The notes beneath the pieces are model-generated. The model ran no database searches. It saw nothing but the letters and a program-made list of their open reading frames with translations, and was not told the origin of the DNA. DNA of 64,000 nt, from positions 27,103,811 through 27,167,810 of the forward strand of contig JAAOOA010000006.1 in assembly GCA_012861695.1 (NCBI GenBank), given 5' to 3'. Shown here in pieces: positions 49,570 to 64,000 of the stretch. This DNA comes from Trematomus loennbergii (lineage: Eukaryota; Chordata; Actinopteri; Perciformes; Nototheniidae). Every line of letters starts with the position of its first letter. Position 1 is the stretch's first letter. The position numbers were made by a program, and so were the translations under genes.

Positions 49570-49766
49570 GTATGTAGGCCTAAATTAACCTTGAATCAAT
49601 AACAACTAGCCTCCTCTAGAAATTGACCTGGTGGACACCTGAATAAGCCTGTTATTACAAACTTTGTTTATTAACTACTTTACCTGCATTATGATCCAAA
49701 TCTGAGTGTCTTCTCTTTCCTTTTTAAATACTAAAACAAATATAATTGTGATGTGATACATGATAT

Positions 49767-50288
49767 TCATTCACTTTGATGACATGGCACATTTAGACAG
49801 TTGGAAGTGAGGAACTGATCTTTTCTAAACGTTTTCTCAGCCAAAATATAGTTATTTACCTGAGCGTCGATGTTGCGTAGCACAAGCACCAGCTGGCAGT
49901 AGGTGGAGACATCCGTCGTCTCATCGGCTTGAATGGCGATAAAATCAGCGCTGTTTACCTCCTCCAGAATGTAATCCCTCAGCACTGACAACATGCAGTC
50001 CAACAGCTCGTTTTGTACCATCTTTGAAGTGCCTTTAAAAACGGTGGCGGTCTTTAGGTGCTCCTCCAGCACAGTGTCCAGGGAGGAAACAAAATCCACC
50101 AATCCCCTGAAAATGCCAGGGTTGACTGAAGAGTCAGTCTCGTCATGCCCACGCAAAGCCAACTCAAACGCCCCACAAAACTTCACACAATTGATTATTT
50201 TGCATAAAATATGCCTGTTTTTGTCCACCTCCTCATTGTGTTTCCTTCCTTTCCGCAATCCTGTGGCCCTCGTCCAGCTGTGTAGCAA
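49767..50288 (-). pseudogene. hAT transposase, DUF4371-type catalytic part, broken
   Basis: 174-codon open frame: ELALRGHDETDSSVNPGIFR, GTSKMVQNELLDCMLSVLRD, SADFIAIQADETTDVSTYCQ. This resembles ZMYM-like hAT transposases with a DUF4371 region. The D of ADETTD is where the first catalytic aspartate of hAT enzymes sits. The upstream part joins, with a frame break, through RVNIATQLDEGHRI to the sequence beyond the nested element at 51386. Downstream it ends in unrelated sequence, so it is not a working gene. Confidence 0.8.
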
Positions 50289-50306
50289 TGTTCACTCTGC
50301 CTAGCG

Positions 50307-51385
50307 CAGTGGTTCTCAAAGTGGGGGGTGCAGAGGCATGCCAGGGGGGGCGCGAGAGACCAGGAGGAAAAATGGTTATAAAAATATATATATATATATA
50401 TATAAAAGAAAAAGAATCAAATTTGAAAAATTATTGATTCGAAAATAATATGATACAGTACAGTACTATTACGTCTGGGTCTCTGTGTTTCATTAAAGCT
50501 CGGCTCTGTGTGTGTGTGGAACGACCCATTTTGTGTGCGTGCGCGAGCGAGAGAGAGAGCGCACCGGTACCTGAGATCGTTGTTGTTAGCTTCTGGTGCT
50601 AGCGAGCTACGCTAACGGATATAAGGAGTTTTTTCAACAACAAAGTGGAGGAGAGTCCTCTCCTGTCAGACTGAGAGACTCAGTGAGCTAAAGGACTCTC
50701 TCAGTGTTATCTCAGTGGGTCTCAAATGTTTTGGTCACCATTAATGTAAACAATTATTTCCGAAGCACACGTTTATACTGTATGATCATTATAGTTATAA
50801 AAAATAAGAGAATAAATGAAAAACAGGTATTAAATACTATATGACAGTAAAACAAGAATAAAGTTTAAAAGGGTGATTTGTAAAATATCCATAAAGAAAA
50901 AGTAAATCTGCTTACAGTTCTGTTTCATATGGGTGTTGAGACATGTATCCATAGATCTCTTCATTTTGCTCTCAAAGTGCACCAGATTGATGCATTTAAC
51001 TTCAATATTTAAAAATAAATCTTCCCGGGGGAGCTTGCCCCCGGACCCTCCTATGTGAGGTCCACACACCACCTGTAGAAATAGCACTTTACCCCTGCTT
51101 ACACCTATATGCCGTGAGCTGATTATCGAGCCTTCATTGTAACAGTCGCGGGTACACTGTGTATATGCGTGGGGAGTGTTGCAGTAGAAAATTCCACTGT
51201 AGCGACCGGTACATTAATGGGAAACCCTAAATGTTTGAGCACCCTCTATGAAACGTCAAGCTACCCCACAGCACCCCCAAAATAAATCTCTGGCGCCGCC
51301 ACTGAGCCTGACTATTTGTGTTGGGGGGCCCGACTTTTTTTTTCCTCCAAAGGGGGGCCTGACAGAAAAAGTTTGAGAACCACTG
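50307..51385. mobile_element. Second hAT-type element, nested, with intact 8-bp target duplication
   Basis: Ends CAGTGGTTCTCAAAGT and GTTTGAGAACCACTG; exact duplication gcctagcg at 50299-50306 and 51386-51393. It interrupts transposase coding sequence of the older hAT. Inside it carries about 165 bp shared with 29735-29900 and a further ggcgccgccactg end near 51290-51303, so it is itself composite. Confidence 0.92.
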
Positions 51386-51579
51386 GCCTAGCGTGGCTAG
51401 CTTCATAGCATTGTCCATGTGGGCTCTGGTGTTCTCATGCTTCCTCACTTTCTCAGACAGCCAGGTGCTTCATATCCCTCACTCCAGTTGTTGTCCATGC
51501 TGCATCTGTCCCCGTTGTTTTAAAAACCAAGCAAGGAAAGCAAAATAAGGCATCAGCCTGACTGCATCCAGCTAGCCAG

Positions 51580-51762
51580 CTAGCCTTTCTCACTATCCTG
51601 CTGTTTGATGACAATATCAGGTTGATCTGGGCCCAGCTCTTTCACCTGAAGTTTGTACGCCAAACTTCTTCTCTCAAATGGCTCTTGGATGAGAGATTTC
51701 ACAGAGTTAGGGTTGAATGAGTCTTGGCCCAAGACTCTTGGGGTAGTGCTCACGCTCGCCAT
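51580..51762 (-). pseudogene. hAT transposase, N-terminal fragment
   Basis: ATG at 51762: MASVSTTPRVLGQDSFNPNS then VKSLIQEPFERRSLAYKLQV and ELGPDQPDIVIKQQDSEKG, ending in a stop. It is followed on the same strand, in another frame, by VRKHENTRAHMDNAMKLA, where the second hAT has inserted. The start of the same transposase as the two fragments to the left. Confidence 0.7.
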
Positions 51763-52034
51763 TGTCTTTGTTGTTAAAATGGCGCCCGCAGAGACTGGTC
51801 CTGGTTATATCAGTTGCTTACTTGGGGCGATACAAGAATCGCCCCTCCGAAAGAAGTTTTGAGGACACTGATTGGCTACATTTTATGACACTCGTTCATA
51901 TCTTGAATCAACAATTGGCTAACATGCTACAGAGACCCACCTCCGTGGGGCGATTTCTCCATCGCCGCAGCACAGTACTTCAGTCATACTCATTCACAGG
52001 TGACGGGCAGCGAAAAAAGTCTAGTGCAACCTTT

Positions 52035-52555
52035 GATGGAGAGAGAAAGATTATCTTTCGATCCCGTTTGAATTGTGCCACGAATTATGATGTTTGTCAA
52101 TTTAAAAGATAATTTTACAAGTCAAAAAAATAAAAATGTGTCGCAAAACTGTGAAGTAACACTTTTTTTTGTGTGAAACCGCTCAATGAACTACATCTCT
52201 CGTCTCGCACCACACACCAAGACGGCCGTCACGTTGGCACATTTCACTTCTTTCTTTCAGAATGAGGCGAAAAGTATTAAAAGAGGTGAAAATCACTACA
52301 AGTCTGGGCATCTTGAGAGCTGTACATACACAAAAGGGGAGTTAGTCGGTTCCGTAAGAGCCAGCATGCGGGACCGGGATTCTGAGATTTGTAGTCTTTC
52401 TAGTTGCGTATTTCTCATAGTCTTATATTTCAACAGTTTTACGACAAACTGTGACTTTTTGACACGGAAATTATTATTTAAGATTGACAAACATCATATG
52501 TGTAATTCGTGGCACAATTCAAACGGGATCGAAAGATAATCTTTCTCTCTCCATT
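52035..52555. mobile_element. Foldback element with about 90-bp inverted arms
   Basis: The left arm ggagagagaaagattatctt and cgatcccgtttgaattgtgc, then cacgaattatgatgtttgtc, is repeated inverted at the right (gacaaacatcatatgtgtaa, ttcgtggcacaattcaaacg). There are small differences and one 5-base insertion. It sits in the 5' part of the hAT relic. Confidence 0.85.
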
Positions 52556-53110
52556 GACTTCAATACCAACTTTTTCCGAAATAAGGTCCCATGAGTCCCA
52601 CCGGAAGGGGAGGGACTTCGCCTCTCTATTGGAAAAGCAATTTAAAATAAAGTTAAAAAATTAAAAATATAGAAAAGCATTTCCTTGTGTGTGGTTTAGG
52701 GAGGACGAGGCCAGCAAGCTATGGGCCAGCCGCCGTACCTTATTCATTAAAAAAATAAATAAAAATAAAAAACAAATCAAATCTAGAATGTGGGAAGAGG
52801 TGGGGCGCGCCCCTAGCGCCCCTATAGGCCGGCCGCCACTTAGTCTATGGTTAATACTAAAATGTTAAACAATTTACTTATATACTTAAATATATGAGTA
52901 GGCCTATTACATATCCCACAATTGAATAACAACATATTAGTGTTTATTTAATTATTTAAAATAAATAATAAAGGGCACAGTCCCAAATGTTATTGTATTT
53001 TTTTAATGGCCGGATGTGGTATGTTTAGGCTGCTCAAAATGCTTTTATTGTGAATTAGCTGACCGGAAGTGATGCAGCCTCACCAGAACTAGCTTGACAG
53101 TGGTGTGAAG

Positions 53111-63771
<10,661 letters not shown>

Positions 63772-64000
63772 GTGAGTTACTGCCGCTGTGACGCCTCACT
63801 GTTAGAGGGATGCTAACAGCAGAGAGGCAGGATGTTTTCTGTGTGGTCACGCAGCTTAGTGGGCCTTTTTCTTCTAAATAATTCATATAAAAACTGTCTC
63901 CTGAATACATTTTAAAACCACTGCGCATAAATCATTCAGTTTTCCAGCTTTCACTTGACAGGCTCAAGTGTTGGAGATATTTTAAGTATCATGTTTAGCT

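Larger units (their letters stand above)
47517..52841 (-). mobile_element. Decayed autonomous hAT transposon with nested insertions
   Basis: The left end CAGGGCGGCTGGTGGATTTG with aggtagggctgtg matches, inverted, the right end of the hAT at 40039-41406. The right end gcgcccctataggccggccg then ccact matches that element's left end inverted. Transposase pieces lie between on the minus strand: N-terminus 51762-51580, DUF4371/catalytic part about 50288-49767, dimerisation domain about 48165-47848. Nested inside are a second hAT (50307-51385), a foldback MITE (49241-49569), another foldback (52035-52555) and TA tracts. No clean target duplication is left. Total about 5.3 kb. Confidence 0.8.

Noticed and set aside
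49767..50288. 174-codon frame as a host ZMYM-like gene
   Set aside because: Hemmed in by hAT termini and other transposase fragments, with frame breaks; it is a transposon relic.

Overview
This window is vertebrate, almost certainly teleost fish, genomic DNA. The genes are split into many short exons with GT/AG borders. Four gene models read as vertebrate families. Introns and intergenic DNA carry fish-type repeats: hAT, TTAA- and TA-flanked DNA elements, an L2-like LINE, a tRNA-type SINE tail, and long CA/TG and TA microsatellites. There are no bacterial operons, rRNA genes or CRISPR arrays.

Layout. (1) 2992-28576, minus strand: the 5' part of an otogelin-family gene (otogelin-like preferred, otogelin possible). 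It encodes a signal peptide, a Ser/Thr-rich mucin-like exon with two minisatellites, an EGF-like module, VWD1-C8-TIL, VWD2-C8-TIL and a further TIL. It runs off the left edge. (2) 33664-39647, minus: aph1b, a gamma-secretase subunit, six coding exons. (3) 42037-45812, minus: a fast-type troponin I (tnni2 family), six coding exons, all in frame. (4) 53111 to beyond 63771, plus: glg1 (Golgi glycoprotein 1), first eight coding exons, all in frame, running off the right edge. About 7.3 kb separates the divergent tnni2 and glg1 start codons, and most of it is a decayed autonomous hAT element (about 47517-52841) with other elements nested inside it.

The four genes do not form a pathway: inner-ear acellular gel protein, intramembrane protease subunit, muscle thin-filament regulator, and Golgi/FGF-binding protein. 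They look like ordinary chromosomal neighbours.

Most worth a second look: a 178-bp, nearly identical copy of otogelin-gene intron/exon sequence (5405-5585) sits inside glg1 intron 1 (54458-54635), fused to a TG tract and bracketed by a 95-bp direct duplication. Long CA or UG tracts lie close to in-frame-skippable exons in glg1 and the otogelin-family gene. The mucin-like exon is built of 60-bp and 12-bp tandem repeats. Several 1-2 base frame breaks occur in otherwise conserved exons of the otogelin-family gene and aph1b, while tnni2 and glg1 have none; assembly indels are the simplest explanation. All exon borders come from reading splice sites and phases by eye. No alignment or search was run.
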